Shown one piece after another: positions 35,696 through 47,673 of a stretch of DNA of 64,000 nt (position 1 is the stretch's first letter; each line of letters begins with the position of its first letter). The notes under the pieces are model-generated. The model was given only the letters and a program-made list of their open reading frames with translations. It did no database searches and had not been told where the DNA came from. Source of the DNA: Sphaerosporella brunnea (taxonomy: Eukaryota > Ascomycota > Pezizomycetes > Pezizales > Pyronemataceae). The DNA is taken from contig VXIS01000079.1 in the NCBI GenBank assembly GCA_008704415.1, forward strand, positions 1 to 64,000, in the 5' to 3' direction. Position numbers and translations under genes: made by a program.

Positions 35696-38600
35696 ATGAT
35701 GCCGCTATCGGCACCGAACCCTCCCATGACGCCGCGACGAGTAAAAGTGTACGAACTCCGGAATAATGATTGGTTCGATCGGGGAACGGGTTATTGCACA
35801 GGCCAGTTGCTGAATGTAAGGATCACCACCACCGTTATCACCGGCATGCTTGCGGAGGAAAGTTCGGGAGAGATAAGGGTTTTGCACGCGACTGCAACGA
35901 GGTGGCGCGTTCGCGGCTGAGGGAGATGACGGAGCGGGATTGCTTGCTTTGCTTGGGACGGATACACTGACGTTGCGCGCGCGCGGAAACGAACAGGACG
36001 AACCGCACATTCAGGTCAGGTCGGAGGAGGAGACGGATCGGGTCCTGCTGAGCACAAAGATCATCAAGGATGACGGCTACCAGAAGCAGCAGGGTGAGTT
36101 TCGGGAAGTCGATTTTAGCTGGAAGAGAGTGGAAGGCAATTATTATGCTCCAGGACACACCAAGTGGTGCTGCGGACTACTGCAAGGGAGATGCTAACCC
36201 GCTCCCACAGAAACCCTCATCGTTTGGACCGAGCCGCAGGGCACGGACATGGCGCTCAGCTTTCAGGAGCCAGAGGGATGTGCCGCAATATGGTACGCGA
36301 GAGGTTCCCGGAGTGCAAGTGGGGGAAATATCACTGATAGCGCTGCAGGGACTTCGTGAGCCATGTCCAAAGCCATCTCTTGGCATTGGCCGTGTCTGAG
36401 GCTGCTATTGCGCCCGCTCCGGTGGACCCGCTACCCTATGCTGATGCACGGTACGCCGTGGCAGATGAGATACTCTCTGACGATGCGACCGACGCCGTCG
36501 AGGCCGCCGCCGCTGCCGCCGCCGCCGCCGCGCCGAATCCAGTGGTGGTGGTGGTGGTGCAACTACCTGCACCAACGTTGGGCAACCTTGAAGAGATTGA
36601 GCTAATGATCCGGCAAGCCTCCTCAACCACAAACGGGCGGGATGCGCTGGCAAAGTACGTTATCGGTGACGATTACATCGCGAAACTGGTACCGTTGCTG
36701 GAGGTTGCGGAAGACTTGGAGAGTCTAATCCATCTCCATCGTCTTTGCAGCATCATGAAGATGATCATCCTTCTCAATGACACTGTGCTGGTGGAAAGGA
36801 TCGTCACGGATGAGATGATACTAGGCGTTGTGGGCATTCTAGAATGTATGGGGGTTCCCTGGATGTGGTTTCGAGGGTTTGCTTTTTTTCATGCAAGGAC
36901 GTGCGCTAATGCACCTGTCCTAATCCTGCAGATGACCCTGAATTCCCCAACCATAAAGCCAACCACAGACAGTTCCTTGCGGACAAGTCGAAGTTTAAGG
37001 AAGTGGTACCCATCCGGGATCCGGAGGTCGAAAAGAAGATTCACCAGACCTTCCGGTTACAATACCTAAAGGATGTAGTGCTTGCCCGGATACTCGACGA
37101 TCCCACCTTCTCAGTCCTCAATTCCTTGATCTTCTTCAACCAGTTCGATATCCTCCAGCACCTGCAGAGTAGTCAGACTTTCATGAAAGAGCTGTTTTCA
37201 ATCTTCCACGACCCAGCGGCTCCGGCATCGAAGAGGAAAATGGCAATCCTTTTCCTTCAGAACTGCTGTTCAATAGCAAAAAGCATCCAGATACAGGCAC
37301 GTGTACAATTGTATGGAAATTTCATCCAGTACGGCCTGTTTGCGGTCATCGACTATGCTTTGGTGGCGAGGGACCCTGCTGTGCGGATAGCTGGAACGGA
37401 CATCCTTGTAGCCATGATTGATCACGACCCGGCAATGATGCGAGCATTCATCTACCGGCAGATCAACGAGAAGCACAAGCCTCTGACGCATACGCTTATC
37501 GAGTTACTCCTTGGTGAACAGGATTTGGGAGTGAAGGCGCAGATTGCGGATGCAATCAGGGTATTACTAGATCATTCGCAGGCGGCGCCGCTGGACAACA
37601 TGCCCAAGACTGGGGACATGGCAGCGCGGATACATGCGCGAACTGCGGCGATGGACAGTGAAACCGAGGGCTTTCTTAAAATCTTCTATGAAGAATCTGC
37701 TAAGAAATTGTTTGCTCCGCTAAAGGAGCTTCAAACACGAGAGTCATGTATGTTTTCCGTTCTAGTGTTGGTGGTAGTCATCTTTTTCCTAACGTTCCGC
37801 GTAGTGGCGGGACTGCAAATCGCCGAAGTGTCACTATACTCGCATTTAGTGGATACTCTCTGCTTCTTCGTCCGGCAGCACTCGTATCGCAGCAAGTACT
37901 TCCTCCTCACAGAAAATTTGCCCTCGCGGGTCGCACAGCTGCTTCAGTCTCCGGAAAAGCACCTCAAGCTTACAGCATTGAAGTTTTTCCGGACGTGTGT
38001 GGGCTTGCAGGATGAGTTCTACATACGCCACATGGTCAAGTACAGGCTGTTCGAGCCGATATTGAACCTTGTCATCGAAACTATGCCCCGGGACAATCTG
38101 CTCAATTCAGCATGTTTGGAGTTTTTCGAGTTCATTCGACGGGTAAACTCCTATTTTTCCAGTGGCAGAGAGCGAGATATTGATGCGGTGGAATATAGGA
38201 AAGTCTCAAACACATTATCACACATCTGGTCGATTGTTACCGGGAACGGATGCTAAAGATCACTTATGTCAGGACTTTTGCTGAGTTAATCAACAAGTAC
38301 GACCAGCTTCACGACCCCACGCCACCAACGAGATACCAAGACCCCAACTACTCGCAACGGTATGCCCTGGCAAGTCTCGGTTCGACAGCCCTACTAAACC
38401 CCCGCAGAAGACAGATCAATGGCAACCCTCGATGGCAGCAAGGCCGGGAAATGGATGCCGACGAAGAAGCCTACTTCAATGGTTCGGACGACGAGGACAA
38501 GGATGAAGAGGGGGAGAACGTACCGCCGCCAACTCTCGAAACTAAGGTCACGCCGGGAAAGATCTTAAACGGATCTCCGCTCTTGAGGCCGCTGGTGGAC

Positions 38601-39233
38601 TATGGTGACGAAGACGACGACGATCTCGACGACGCCATAGCACGAGCCGCCAAGGCCAGAGCCATTGCCGAATTAGCCGTGAAGGAGGTGCCCACAACGC
38701 ACACACCCCCCTCACCAGCCGCATCGCCGCCATCGAGCACGAAGCCCGAGAAGCGCGAACAGGAAGACGTGGTCGTCCCTCCGCCTAAGCGCCGCAGAGA
38801 AAAGGACGATGATGATGAAGACCAGTTGGGGAAACTGTCACGGAGTAGCAAGCGGAGGAGTCCTTCCGGTACTCCCATTGCAGTGGGAACACCAGGAGCA
38901 CCAGGGACGCCAGGGACGCCAGGGACGCCAGGGACGTCAGGGACACCAGGGACACCAGGGACATCAACGATGGGGAGGAAACGGGGATTTGGGTTTCTGG
39001 GAGGAACCGCTGCCGCGCAGAATCCCAGCAAGAAAATTGCGATTTCCCTCGCACCGAAGGGCACAACGCCCACGGGGGAGACGAAATCTGGGACGCCTAG
39101 TCCTACGACGCCAACGCAGACCTCCACTCCTCCTGAGACGAAGACCACCATCACTACAACGGTTGTGACGAGAACGCCAGCGGAAGCAACGGAGTCGAAA
39201 GCGGAAGAGAAGGGTGAAAAGAAAGAAGGCTAG
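35696..39233 (+). CDS. PSY2: PP4 regulatory subunit 3 (SMEK/Psy2)
   Basis: Seven exons, 35696-35815, 35997-36093, 36211-36292, 36349-36845, 36932-37747, 37805-38142 and 38199-39233, encode 994 aa with every phase consistent. Residues about 12-105 are the EVH1/PH-like domain (R-V-K-V-Y-E-L-R-N-N-D-W-F-D-R-G-T-G-Y-C; W-D-F-V-S-H-V-Q at its end). From about 178 comes the SMK-1 domain, then ARM/HEAT-like repeats, including F-L-A-D-K-S-K-F-K-E-V-V-P and I-T-Y-V-R-T-F near 668. The tail is acidic and Ser/Thr/Pro-rich. Family members direct PP4 phosphatase to targets such as phosphorylated H2A, Rad53 and septation proteins. Unusual here: a run of ten or more Ala at about 151-161 followed by a Val run, placed between the two domains, and a G-T-P repeat in the tail. 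The long CT-rich leader precedes it. Confidence 0.95.
38884..38968 (+). repeat. 9-bp minisatellite in PSY2 coding sequence
   Basis: About nine tandem units close to CCAGGGACG (with CCAGGGACA and TCAGGGACA variants) encode a Gly-Thr-Pro repeat in the disordered tail of the Psy2 protein. The unit is in frame, so changes in copy number would not break the protein. Confidence 0.85.
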
Positions 39234-39546
39234 AGGGGTTGTAGATGAAAGAATTAGGGCGGAACGGGGTGTACGGACTGGCTCTTTTGCTTTTACTTCT
39301 GGTTAGGTTTCCCTTTTTTTTCCGTTTTTCCCCCCTTTTTTTTTTCTCGCCGGGTTTTTTTCATTTTTCATTTTTTTTTTTTTTTTTTTTTTCATTTTTC
39401 GAGGCTCTAGGGGTTTTTTTTTTCTTATTGGGTTTCGCGTCGGTATTACTGTTTGTGTTTTCTTGCTTCTTGCTTGTCTGAGGCCATACCACATAGTATC
39501 TATCCATCTACAAACATGTCTGCTGATATGATGGGATCCATCCATA

Positions 39547-39583
<37 letters not shown>

Positions 39584-40076
39584 CAACCTGTTGCGTGTTG
39601 CTGTGTTGCTGTGTTGTGTGGGCGTCTGTCGTCTTTTGTGTGACTCTGGCTGGATCGTGCTTTTTCTTTCACTTTCGCTTTCCCGGTTCTATTATTTGGC
39701 CGTGGTTGGGGAAAGCGGAGGGAAGAGATGAGGGCCGGGGGAGGGGGGGTCTGTAAGATAAGAAGGAAAGCGTGTGTGGTGGTTGATGACGTGCTATGAT
39801 TGTTCTTTTCTGTCGTTGGTTGTTGCTGCAGCGGCGTTGTTGCGTTGTAGGGATGAGAGGAGGAGGGGATTCCGGGGGGATTCCTGCCTTGTCCGACGAT
39901 GGCATTTGTGTGTGTTTAGACCCCGTTTCAAGAAAGGGGGGTCTTGTTCAATTGAAGTGGAGCAATCATCCTTCATACAAATCCATTTCTATCAAAGAAA
40001 AACATCCTTTCACCCTTCTAAAATATCGATATCATGGGACACATAGCGGAAGGAAAATAAAATAAAGAGAAAGAAA
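39234..40076. other. Convergent intergenic region with poly-T tracts
   Basis: Lies between the ends of PSY2 (plus) and BOR1 (minus). T-rich on the plus strand, with long runs at about 39370-39391 and 39549-39583 (35 nt). Frames in it encode Phe runs and are not genes. No hairpin-type terminator is seen. Confidence 0.6.
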
Positions 40077-42148
40077 TCATGCTGTTTTTTCGGCTGCTGC
40101 TGCGGTGGTGGTGGCGGCTTCAATATCTTCATCTCGAGCTTCATCACGTCGCTTCTCACTCGAGCTCCGGAAGTCGTTTCCGGGACGGCAGGCCCAGGCG
40201 TCTACGCCTTCACATCACATCACTTGTCAGTTACTTTTCCTAGAGATGGGGGGTGCTGTGTAGGTATATACCTTTCAACGTATCCTCGGGCCAGTACCTA
40301 TTCATAATCCGCAGGCGTACGGGGACTAGGAGGATGATGATGATAGGAAACACGGGAGCTCCGGGGGTGAAGGTGACAGCAAAGATGCCGGCGGTCAAGA
40401 TGATTTGGAGGAAAGTGTACCAGTGCTCGCCGGCGTAGGTGGCGCGCGGGTGTTGTAGCGGCGGGAGCTCGCTGGTGGGGCTAAAGGCTGGGTTGTCAGA
40501 ATGTCGGGGGGAGGGGGGAAGAGGGGTTGTGGGGGCGGCGTACGTCAACATGGCAAAAAAACGGTACAGTATCGGGTTCGTGCATAGGCTCTGCTCGCCC
40601 ATGAATAGGAATAGCCCCGCCAACACCGAGGTCGGCGTGAGCCCTAGCACGTGCATCAGCGGCGGGGACACGAATGCGAAGATCCCCACTGCGTGCAGCA
40701 GGTGCGACCACCGCTGCTCGTGGACTGCTTTTTTCGCCTCCGTCGGCTCGTCGGCGATTGGTGCTTGGTTGGCGGTTCCTTTGGCTACCATTACCGGCTT
40801 TCCGGCTTCCGTGACGACGTGGAGGAGTGATTCTGAGTGCAGTGGTGCCTGCGGGAGCAGCCCGTTCGCTGGCGGGATCCCCAGGATCCCGCATAGCGCT
40901 GTTGTGCACCCCAGCAGGGCCACGTCCCACGCATACCCGCCTGGCTTTTTGAGGTTGTATTTTGGCAGCGTGGCGCAGATGGTGGAGACCTCGACGTCAA
41001 AGAAGAAGAGGGTGGTTATGATGGCGCCGGGGATGATGGCGGCGAAGATCCAGCCCACCGGTAGCTTCCAGAACTCGACGACGAAGGCTGTGCGGCTGGG
41101 GAGCGTGGGGCGGAAGGTGCTGGAAACGGGCAGGCGCTGCTGGTCTAGCGATTTGAGCTCGCCGATGTGCGGCATGCCGATGAAGATGATGATGCTGATG
41201 GCCGCCGCGTACTCGGTCAGTGCCATCCGGAAGTAGCGGTGGAAGAGCGGCGCCCAGGAGTTCGCCGTGCTGAGGAACACCGCGACGAGGAACGTCCCGA
41301 CGCAGCCGATGATGCTGTAGAGGAAAGAGGCGAAGCTGCTGGAGGCATGGGTCCGGCTAAGCTCTTGGATGGCTTTGTGGAAGTAGATGATGCTGTTCAA
41401 CAGACTGAAGATCTCGGTGGAGAAGGTCGTTACGTAGCCCATCGTCCAGTCGTGGGCGTTGAAGATGGCAAGCAGCCAGTGCATCCAGGCGGCGTGGATA
41501 CACGCCCAGGCCATGAACGGGAGGTATTCAATCTGCAACCGTGTTGGTGGGGGGTGGGGGGATCTTGATTAGAAGGGGAGGAAGAAGAAGAAGCTTACGT
41601 GGAAGCTGTCATTGCATAAGGCAAAGATACGTTCACTGAGGATACAGAACGGGCCCGTGACTCCCAGTATCGTCAACGGCTGGCTCGAGAAGCTGATGAT
41701 TCCGCCATTCAGCACACCGAGTCATAACCCATGAAGAAAGCGGGTGGGGGTAAAAACGCAAAAAAAGGCAAGGGGATACAAACAGAGCAAAGATACAACC
41801 ACACAAGCCGGTTGAAAACACTACTTCTATGGATCCGTAGTTCTGCTGGGTCAGGACATTGAGATCCGAGGCGAAGGTGATACCCGGCAGAAGATTGGTG
41901 AAGAAGAGGTACACGGCTGAGGCGAGGATCAGTTGGTTGAAAAACCAGTCGCTGGGATACCGCTTGATCGTGTTGCGGATGTCGAGAGAGAGGAGACGAA
42001 ACGGCCGTAGTGCCCCGTCGGGTGAGAAGAGGCGTTTGAGACGCCGGGGAGATTTTGACGGCTCCATTTGTTTCACCAACGCTGAGTCTGAGCCGCTGGC
42101 GAGGGGAGTTCCGGGGCTTGTAGATGGTGCTGATGTTGATGAATGCAT
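40077..42148 (-). CDS. BOR1: Bor1-type anion (borate/bicarbonate) transporter
   Basis: Minus-strand exons 42148-41784, 41692-41599, 41532-40544, 40480-40272 and 40207-40077 give 595 aa with all phases matching. The N-terminus is hydrophilic; membrane segments begin near residue 70. SLC4/Bor1 hallmarks include A-L-F-S-S-Q-P-L-T-I-L-G-V-T-G-P-F across the first junction, E-Y-A-A-A-I-S-I-I-I-F-I-G-M-P-H, the L-L-G-C-T-T-A-L-C-G-I-L-G-I-P-P-A-N-G motif and, near the end, D-A-W-A-C-R, which only appears when the last intron (40271-40208) is removed. A 63-nt in-frame intron at 40543-40481 is inferred because its removal restores A-M-L-T-P-T-S-E-L-P, the family form. In yeast and plants Bor1 exports boric acid/borate at the plasma membrane. 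Divergent from MTG1, 788 bp apart. Confidence 0.92.
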
Positions 42149-42936
42149 GGAGAGAATTGCAAGTTCCCACCAGCTCTCTCTCGAGCCCTCGTTCAATGGT
42201 ACAAGCCTGTGTTTATGCCTTCTTCTGGTATACTCGGAGTAGTTACCGATAGCTGTGCATTTAAAACAACGCAACGGGGAAAAAACACCGCAGCCAAGAA
42301 GAGCTCAAAGCCTGTGAAACTGGAAATTTGGAATGCTGATAGATACTTGTGGCCGGTGGCAAGTGAGTGAGTGGGGGAGGTGGACAAAAAAAAGGTACAG
42401 TGCGCATATCCATCCAGCAGGGGATTTCGGCCAGGGCCCAGCTACCCCAGTCGCCGGATCTGCGTCAACTGTGGCACAACCAGCCGGAGCTGAGCGCAGA
42501 TTCCGCGTGTCTGCCTTGCCAAGAATGGCTGCAGCAGAACGGGATATGGCTGGAGCGCTGCTTACATATGCATGCGTCAAACGCGAAAAAGGAACAAACG
42601 CAGCTGCGTGTTCCCTTCAAATCCCTTGTGCTGGACGCAGGGCAGTCGAGAGTGGCGCTAGCCCGAACCAGCAACGCCGCTCCACGCGCTTGCGTCACAT
42701 GCCATCGCGGCCATTCGCTTGCGAGAAGCCGAGAAGCCGATCGGCCATGGCGTGGGCAGCGTGCTCTGCTGAGACTTCTGTCCCATCCCGCATTCTGTTC
42801 CCTCGCAACCACTGTCCAACCCGAGATATCGGAGGCGAACAGCGAGCTAGGCTGCCGCTGCTGTTCCTGCCTTCCCTTGCGCGCAAGGACTTCCCGCTCG
42901 CCTGCATCGAAAGTGGGAGCGTGGGCTGCATTGCAC
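42149..42936. other. Shared upstream region of BOR1 and MTG1
   Basis: Non-coding by the chosen starts, although a plus-strand frame is open from 42367 into MTG1. That upstream extension is not conserved-looking and would bury the mitochondrial presequence, so it is treated as leader or promoter. No clear binding motif is singled out. Confidence 0.55.
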
Positions 42937-44299
42937 ATGGCTACCTTGATGCGCCGCGTTCTGCGGTCTGCACCGAACCGATCTGCCGCCGTCGGGCATG
43001 GGAGATCACTCGTGCCGCGTTTGCGGTGCTTTTCCGATGCGGCAGCGATATCAACACCGACAACACCGACAACCGCCGTAACAGCAACGCCCCCAAAACC
43101 AGCCAAGAATGCCTCCGCCTCCTCCTTCACACCACGCGCGCACTTCGAAGCGGGCAACATAACCACCTCCTTCTTCCTGGGCCACCACAAAGCCGGCCTG
43201 CACAGGATGAAAGAGATGGTTGGCAGCGTGGAGCTGATAATCGAGTGCCGGGACTACCGGGTCCCATTGTCGAGTCGGAACCCGCTGTTCGAGGAAACCC
43301 TGCAGGGGAAGGAACGCGTGGTTGTGTATACCAAGCGGGATCTGGGAATGGAGGTGTTGGATGAGAAGGTATGAATATGTGGAGGGAGGGAGGGAGGGGA
43401 AACACTGATTGTGGGTGGATCACAGACTAGAGATATCATGGCCCGTTGGCATTATCCACACAAAGTCATGTTCTCGGATATGGCGAACAGAAATGATATC
43501 CGCCAGATCATAGAACATGCGCAAGGTACCCCCCTCCCCCAGTAACTTGGCAAGGCGTATTCCCATCCATCCATCCATCCATCCATCCAACTAACACCCC
43601 ACCCACCCACCAGAGGTGGCGCACGCCCACGACTCCATCATTGGCACGCGGGTTTTGATAGTGGGCATGCCAAACGTGGGCAAAAGCACGCTCCTCAACG
43701 CGCTGCGGCGAGTCGGAACCGGCAGCAGCACCAAAGCGGCGCAAACAGGTGGGCAGCCAGGCATAACGCGGAAGCTATCGAACACGGTCAAGATCTCCGA
43801 CCCGAGCAGACACAAAAACGACCCACTAATCTACGTGATCGATTCGCCAGGCGTGTTTGTGCCGTACATGCCGAACCCGTTGACCATGCTGAAGCTTGCG
43901 CTCGTCGGCAGCGTCAAAGACAGCCTGGTCCCGACCCTCACCTTGGCCGATTTCCTTCTGTTTAAGCTCAATATCGAGGATCCCGGATTGTATAGGGAGT
44001 GGAGCCCCCCGACTAACAATGTGCTCGACTTTTTGCGCAATGCCGCCATGCGCACCGGGAAGCTGGTTAAAGGCGGGGAACCGGATTATGACGCGGTCGC
44101 CATATGGCTGATTGCACGGTACCGTGCGGGATTGCTGGGGAGGTTCATCTTGGATGAGGTTAAGGAGGGAGGACTGGAGGAGTGGTTGAGTGGGGAGGGA
44201 AAAACCGTCGAGAGTGAAACTGCCGCGAGGGGGAGGGTGAGGAAGGAGAAGATCGAGACGAGGAAGAAGAGGAGGGCGGGCTTGGAGAGCGATGTGTAG
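42937..44299 (+). CDS. MTG1: Mitochondrial ribosome-associated GTPase Mtg1 (YlqF family)
   Basis: Three exons, 42937-43368, 43426-43525 and 43614-44299, encode 405 aa. The ATG at 42937 was chosen since it starts a typical mitochondrial presequence, basic and without acidic residues (M-A-T-L-M-R-R-V-L-R-S). GTPase motifs appear in circularly permuted order, as in the YlqF/YawG group: G4 as V-V-Y-T-K-R-D near residue 135, then G1 G-M-P-N-V-G-K-S-T-L near 195, and G3 D-S-P-G-V near 248. The G4 Asn is replaced by Thr, which occurs in this group. Mtg1 helps assemble the large mitochondrial ribosomal subunit on the matrix side of the inner membrane. The second intron contains a CCAT microsatellite. 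It converges with MEF2, another mitoribosome GTPase. Confidence 0.93.
43564..43588 (+). repeat. CCAT microsatellite inside an MTG1 intron
   Basis: About six perfect copies of the tetranucleotide CATC/CCAT lie in the second intron of MTG1, followed by CCCA repeats that run to the acceptor at 43613. Being intronic, it does not affect the protein. Confidence 0.85.
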
Positions 44300-44743
44300 G
44301 AGAGGAGAGTTTATTTAGATGGAAGACGTATGATATCATATGAAACCGTGCCAGCCAGTTACGAGCGACCCCGAATGATATGAAATGATTCGCCAACCAC
44401 AGCGAGTGACTTCTTCGGAAGGTCGCTGAAGTCCCACTCAGGATTCGCGCTCACTTCTGTGATTTTTGATCGAGGCCTAGGTAAATGTACTTGACTACAA
44501 CGACAACTATTCTGACATTCTTTCTACATGTAGTTGCTTTCCTGCGCTGGCTCGTTGTGGAGAGGTGGTGTTTGTTGAATGGGTCAGTCAGCAACTAAGC
44601 TCCGGGGGAGGGACTATGGTGTGGATAAATCTGGGCCCGTGCGTTCTCTTGAGGATGGTAAATTATAAGTGGGCCACAGTCGAGTACTCGGAAATTTTGT
44701 CGACGGGAGAATTTATTTCCACCAAGGTCTCAATCAATAGCAT
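44300..44743. other. Convergent region between MTG1 and MEF2
   Basis: 444 bp between two gene ends facing each other; holds both trailers. No coding signal, repeat or structured RNA is visible. Confidence 0.6.
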
Positions 44744-47372
44744 CTACCCCCCTCTAATCCCCTTCTCCACCTCCCTTGCCCTAGGCCCCTGCATCCTCTC
44801 CCATCCCTCCAGTTCCATGACAAATGTTCCCCTTCCCTGCGTCATAGCTCTCAAATGCTTCAAATAACCCACCATTTCACCCAGGGGAACAATAGCATTA
44901 ACAACCCTCTTCCTTCCCTCACCCACCTCCCTCCTCTCGCCGCTTCCTCCAAAGGGTACATAAACCCTCTGGACTTCGATCTCGCCATGTTCCGGCGCAT
45001 GGCCGTCCTCATCACCCAGACTGACCACCTGGCCTCCGCGCGCCGAAGAGATATCTGCGACTACTTTTCCGAGGTCCTTTTCGTCGCACGAGACGGAGAC
45101 TTTCATGACCGGCTCGACGATGAGGCCGGGCGAGGATTCCTCCGCGGATTTTAGTGCTGAGGAAACGGCGATGCGGGCGGCGGTGGAGATTGCGGCGGGG
45201 GAACTGTCGACGGAGAGGTCTGTGGCGGGGTTTACCGCGATCTCGACTTTAGTGTCGCGGAGCGGCATCATGAGGTGTGGGCCTCTCGACAGCGCCGCGT
45301 ATGCACCGGCAATGAGCGCGGCTCTTACATCCTGCTCAGTGAGGTGTGCGGGTATCCTCGCTTTTCCGGTTTCGCCCGTGGTGGGGGAGATGTAAGTCTC
45401 TGCGATGTCGACGACGATGCGGTTTCCCTCACTGCCGAGGTCGGCGCCTTCTTCCTGTTCCTCCAGGTCGAGAGGAGAGATGGAGGCGGTGACGGTGGCT
45501 TTGGCGGGTTTTCCGGCGAGTTCGCGGTCGAGAACGTGCGTTACCGGCCCAGCTGCGACGGAGACAGTCTCGCGGTAGGCAATCAGGATCTTGCCCATGT
45601 CGGCTTTCGCCTTGAGGTCCTGCACGAGCCGGTCACGGCCGATTTCGAGGTGGAGCTCGCCCATGCCTGAGAGCAGGGTCTGTCCACTGTCTGGGTCAAC
45701 GGTTACGCTGAGACTTGGGTCTTCACGTAGTAACATTGCCAGCGCCTCTTCGAGGGGCTTTTGCTCCGAGAGGGAGTAGGGTTCTATTGATGCGAAGAAA
45801 ACGGGGGGTGGAACATCGATGGGACGGAGTTGGAGTGTTTTGTGGTCGTATTTGGCCACTGCGGTTTTGGATTTGGATTTACCGCCGCCACTGCTTTTGG
45901 GAACTGCTACGGCGTGCTCGGAGATTAGGGTGTCGCCGGTTCGTGCTTGCTTCAGCCCGATGATCACGCCAATGTGGCCGCGTGGGATGGACTCGATATC
46001 GACTGTCTCGTCGGCATACATCTGTAGCAGACGGTGCGCACGCTCTTTGACGCCCAGGTTTGTGTTGAGAAGGGTTTGCGTCTTGGCCAGAGTTCCCGAG
46101 TAGACACGGACGTAGACCATGGCGCCGCGCTTGGGGTCGTTGACCACCTTAAAGGCGAGGGCACAGGTGCGGTTTGCATCCAGATCTAGAACCCCGCGCT
46201 GATTGCCGCTGTGAGTGATGTCTGTGGGTGGGCGGTCCAGTGGTGACGGCAGGTAGTCTACCACAGCGTCTAGTAGAGGCTGCACACCGATGTTTCTGAA
46301 CGAGGCTCCGCACAGAATGGGGATGATTCGACCTTCGCCTGTGAGTGTGAGTTTCCGGAGTGACTTTTTGAGCGCCTCCGAAGGGATGAGGTGATGCTCT
46401 CCTAGCTCCAGGAACAGCTCCACCAGGTCCTCGTCGTGCTCACTCAGGAGTTCTACCAGTGCCACCTGTGCCTCCAACGCTTCCTTGTGCAGTTCAGGGT
46501 TGTGCGTGGATAACCACTCGTAGTCGTGCACAGTGATATTCTGACCATCACCCCCGAGCTCGTAAAGGAAAACCCGGCGTTCCACTAGATCCACTACACC
46601 TCTCAGAACATCATCACCTCCCTTGCCATCGTTTTCATATACCGGTAGCTGCAGCACTGCAGGCCATGCATTTAATTTCGACGCTACCTCTCTCACCGTA
46701 GCACTGAAGCGTGCTCCCACGCGATCAAGCTTGTTGACGAAGATCAGACGCGGGATCCGGTACTTCGCGGCTTGTTTCCACACCTTTTCGGTCTGCGCCT
46801 CCACTCCGGCTACGCCGTCAAGGATTGTAACCGCCCCGTCAAGTACTCGAATAGACCGCTCGACCTCAAAGGTAAAGTCTGCATGCCCGGGAGTGTCTAT
46901 CAGGTTTATTACGTGCTCTTGCGCGGACGGCGGTGTCCAATTGAAGGTAATCGCCGCAGAGGTGATTGTGATGCCTCGTGCTCGCTCCGCAGGGAGATAG
47001 TCCATCACCGTGGAGCCTTCGTCGACTTCGCCGATCCGCCGCGTGAAGCCGGCGTAGAAGAGCATGCGCTCTGTGGTCGTGGTTTTTCCCTGGGGAATTG
47101 TCAGCGCCGCTCTATCGAGCTATGTGGGCCAGACTCACGGCATCGATGTGGGCTATGATGCCGATATTTCGGGTATGCGCCAGACTCTTGGTGGTCGCAT
47201 CGGCGGAGGTGATTGTGGAGGCATATCGTTGTAAGGTTCGTGGCGGCCGCTTCAGAGAGAGTGTGGAGGGGCGCAGGAAAGAGAAAGAGGTAGCGGTGGG
47301 TCCTGGAGGCTTCCCGAGAATGCCACAGCGCCAGCAAATGCTCCTTGCGACTGTGACTGGCTGGAGCAGCAT
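44744..47372 (-). CDS. MEF2: Mitochondrial ribosome-recycling factor EF-G2 (Mef2)
   Basis: Minus-strand exons 47372-47139 and 47089-44744 encode 859 aa. The start at 47372 gives a basic, hydroxyl-rich presequence; an upstream in-frame ATG at 47486 is possible but would add a poor presequence. The intron splits the P-loop just before its GKT (A-H-I-D-A|G-K-T-T-T-T). Further G-domain motifs: R-G-I-T-I near residue 117, D-T-P-G-H-A-D-F near 138 and N-K-L-D-R near 190. Domains II-V of EF-G follow, with I-P-R-G-H-I-G-V-I-I-G-L and, in the C-terminus, V-M-K-V-S-V. Family members of the EF-G2/RRF2mt type release ribosomal subunits after termination together with Rrf1. The choice of Mef2 over Mef1 rests on the overall divergence and length and is the less certain part. 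Confidence 0.9.
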
Positions 47373-47673
47373 AATTGACGTTGACCGCTCTATGTTCGGA
47401 TTGTCATTGCTTTCCTTGCACTCGAGTGCTCTTTGGTGGGAATTTAGGAAATTAGAGCTGCAGTCAAAAAAATGAGAACGGCTCATCCCGCATCCGATAA
47501 GATAAGATAAAATCAGTCTGCACGTGACTGTGCCACGCTCACTGTCCACGTGACTGCATCTAATCGAGAGACCTACTTTAGAGTATGTAACGGCTGTAAC
47601 CGCCGCAACGCAACCATCTCAACCTCCCGCCCAGTATCCATCATCGGCGAAAGCTGCACTGGATACCGCCGCA
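47373..47673. promoter_or_regulatory. Bidirectional promoter of MEF2 and VPS17
   Basis: 301 bp separate the two divergent starts. Toward the middle is a triple GATAA block, GATAAGATAAGATAA at 47496-47510, the binding word of fungal GATA factors. Next are two copies of CACGTGAC at 47521-47528 and 47547-47554, 26 bp apart and in the same orientation, matching the E-box bound by Cbf1-type bHLH proteins. The repeated, clustered words make them likely functional, but no binding is shown. Confidence 0.65.

Noticed and set aside
38600..39154. Minus-strand frame with V-P-G-V-P repeats
   Set aside because: Mirror image of the 9-bp minisatellite in PSY2.
42333..42936. Long open frames upstream of the MTG1 start
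   Set aside because: They are open by chance; the ATG at 42937 gives a typical mitochondrial presequence and the upstream part shows no family match.
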